Source: Phycisphaeraceae bacterium
Lineage (GTDB): Bacteria > Planctomycetota > Phycisphaerae > Phycisphaerales > Phycisphaeraceae
NCBI GenBank assembly: GCA_016763955.1
Contig: JAESSU010000011.1
Location: forward strand, 1-6,320
Length of the DNA: 6,320 nt
Direction: 5' to 3'
Shown here: positions 5,578 through 6,320 of the stretch, piece by piece
How positions within the stretch are numbered: position 1 is the stretch's first letter
Layout: the number at the start of each line of letters is the position of its first letter
Position numbers and translations under genes: made by a program
The notes under the pieces: generated by a model
What the model saw: only the letters and a program-made list of their open reading frames with translations
Database searches by the model: none
What the model was told of the DNA's origin: nothing

Positions 5578-6215
5578 TGGATCAAGCAGAAATTAAAAAA
5601 ACAGAGATATGGGATGACGCAAAGCAATTGTCTATTCTTGTTGATCGGGCAACTCAATGTGATGATCGTCTTGCTAAGGTGCTGTTTGAATCATCCATTC
5701 AGACCCTTGAAGACCAACAGGCCGCACAAGCTTATCGCGACCGCATCAACAATGTCCTGCTAAAGCCTGTCGATCAATCACCGGCCCCTGAGCAACAGAT
5801 TGACATTCAGCGGCAGTCCGCTCCCCCTACTGACACACCTCGCTTGCGAGCTCCTAGGCCTGTGGTTCTCTACGAAGATCCACTCAATTACAAAATTCCC
5901 AATCCAAGTAGCATTACTCAGATGTCCCCTGAGCGATTAGATCAAATTGATGAACAAATTAATCAGTCGCGGGACTCAGCCATCTTCAGGGAAGAAGTCC
6001 GTCACGAATTGTTCAAACCCCTGGTAGGCCTTGTCGCATGTATTGCCCTGATCGCTTTCATTGGTACATCTGCCTATCTCAATAGCTGGATTGGCAGCCC
6101 TCAAAAAGCATCTGCAAAATCAGCTGTAATGACACCGGATATTAACGCGTCACCAACTCCTCTTACGGATACGGCCACTAAACTGGCAGGCAACGCTATC
6201 TCGTCTAAGCCCTAA
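5577..6215 (+). CDS. Hypothetical single-pass membrane protein with Pro/Gln-rich linker
   Basis: I do not recognise this 212-residue protein. Residues 1-62 are charged and helix-forming (AKQLSILVDRATQCDDRLAKV, then ESSIQTLEDQQAAQAYRDRI), possibly a coiled coil or adaptor domain. Residues 64-112 are a Pro/Gln/Asp-rich linker. Residues 117-147 are again helical (PERLDQIDEQINQSRD, then EEVRHELFKP). One membrane helix spans about 149-168 (LVGLVACIALIAFIGTSAYL). A Ser/Thr/Ala-rich tail of about 40 residues follows. Positive charges just before the helix (Arg138, Arg142, Lys147) suggest a cytoplasmic N-terminus and an outside tail. ATG 5577 overlaps an upstream TGA as TGATG and has only a poor purine-rich stretch (AGAGAG) before it, so it may depend on translation of the small frame upstream. 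Its length and ordinary composition favour a real gene. Confidence 0.7.
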   Translation: MDQAEIKKTEIWDDAKQLSILVDRATQCDDRLAKVLFESSIQTLEDQQAAQAYRDRINNVLLKPVDQSPAPEQQIDIQRQSAPPTDTPRLRAPRPVVLYEDPLNYKIPNPSSITQMSPERLDQIDEQINQSRDSAIFREEVRHELFKPLVGLVACIALIAFIGTSAYLNSWIGSPQKASAKSAVMTPDINASPTPLTDTATKLAGNAISSKP

Positions 6216-6244
6216 CGCCCTTGGCTATCACTCAAATAATCATC

Positions 6245-6275
6245 CGCTGCCAAGTCTAACAATGCAGCGATTTTT
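6245..6275 (+). terminator. Probable terminator after the 212-residue protein gene
   Basis: CGCTGC (6245-6250) and GCAGCG (6264-6269) form a perfect 6-bp GC-rich stem with a 13-nt loop, followed by A and five T (6271-6275), 30 nt after the stop codon. The position and T-run support a terminator; the long loop and short T-run lower confidence. Confidence 0.5.
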
Positions 6276-6288
6276 ATATCCATCAATC

Positions 6289-6320
6289 ATGTCACAAATA
6301 ACTTATACGCATCGCGTCTA
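6289..6320 (+). CDS. Possible start of a gene cut by the window edge
   Basis: ATG 6289 opens a frame (MSQITYTHRV) that runs off the window after ten codons. It follows the probable terminator by 13 nt, where a new gene could begin. There is no Shine-Dalgarno sequence and ten codons are too few to judge, so this is only a candidate. Confidence 0.2.
   Translation, partial: MSQITYTHRV

Noticed and set aside
5439..5657. Minus-strand frame of 72 codons spanning the start of the 212-residue gene
   Set aside because: It overlaps a better plus-strand gene, has no visible ribosome site and shows no recognisable motif.

Overview
The window looks like ordinary chromosomal DNA of a bacterium of moderate GC content, with mostly plus-strand genes separated by short AT-rich gaps. 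The best guess for the host is the Planctomycetota, probably a Phycisphaerae-like lineage. This rests on remembered family resemblance of the GcvT N-terminus (LRTSFYKFH) and of the 'GTEGHRALTAHQM' motif of the membrane glycosyltransferase, and on the lack of clear Shine-Dalgarno sequences at most starts. It is an inference; no search was run. No rRNA, tRNA, CRISPR array, IS element or phage gene is visible.

Left part (1-1506, plus strand). The window opens inside the last 45 codons of a sigma-70 family factor (region 4.2), closed by a good intrinsic terminator at 201-237. After a 170-nt gap with a short palindrome comes a left-handed beta-helix (hexapeptide-repeat) acyltransferase at 411-1028. 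A single-domain STAS protein at 1135-1506 follows and has a non-canonical phosphorylation loop.

Middle (1639-4008, plus strand). A membrane-anchored dual-specificity-type phosphatase (HCX5R signature) is followed 75 nt later, with no terminator between, by an ArnT/PMT-like polytopic glycosyltransferase. They are probably co-transcribed, and together with the acyltransferase suggest envelope or polysaccharide modification. The glycosyltransferase meets gcvT (minus strand, 4036-5151) tail to tail. The 27-nt gap lies inside an inverted repeat whose two arms carry the two stop codons.

Right part (5152-6320). gcvT, the glycine cleavage T-protein, starts at a TTG supported by an AAGGG ribosome binding site and a plausible promoter. 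The 425 nt between gcvT and the next annotated gene is the least explained part of the window. It holds a strong plus-strand Shine-Dalgarno sequence, a long interrupted inverted repeat over the nearby start codons, and two short reading frames. A single extra T in a T-run would join these frames into a 63-residue ORF whose TGA overlaps the ATG of the next gene (TGATG). That next gene (5577-6215) encodes an unrecognised single-pass membrane protein and is followed by a hairpin plus T-run. A further gene may begin at 6289 and run off the window.

No clear new multi-gene system is visible. The items most worth checking are the 5340-5577 leader/small-ORF region, the STAS protein with the altered switch loop, and the phosphatase-glycosyltransferase pair.
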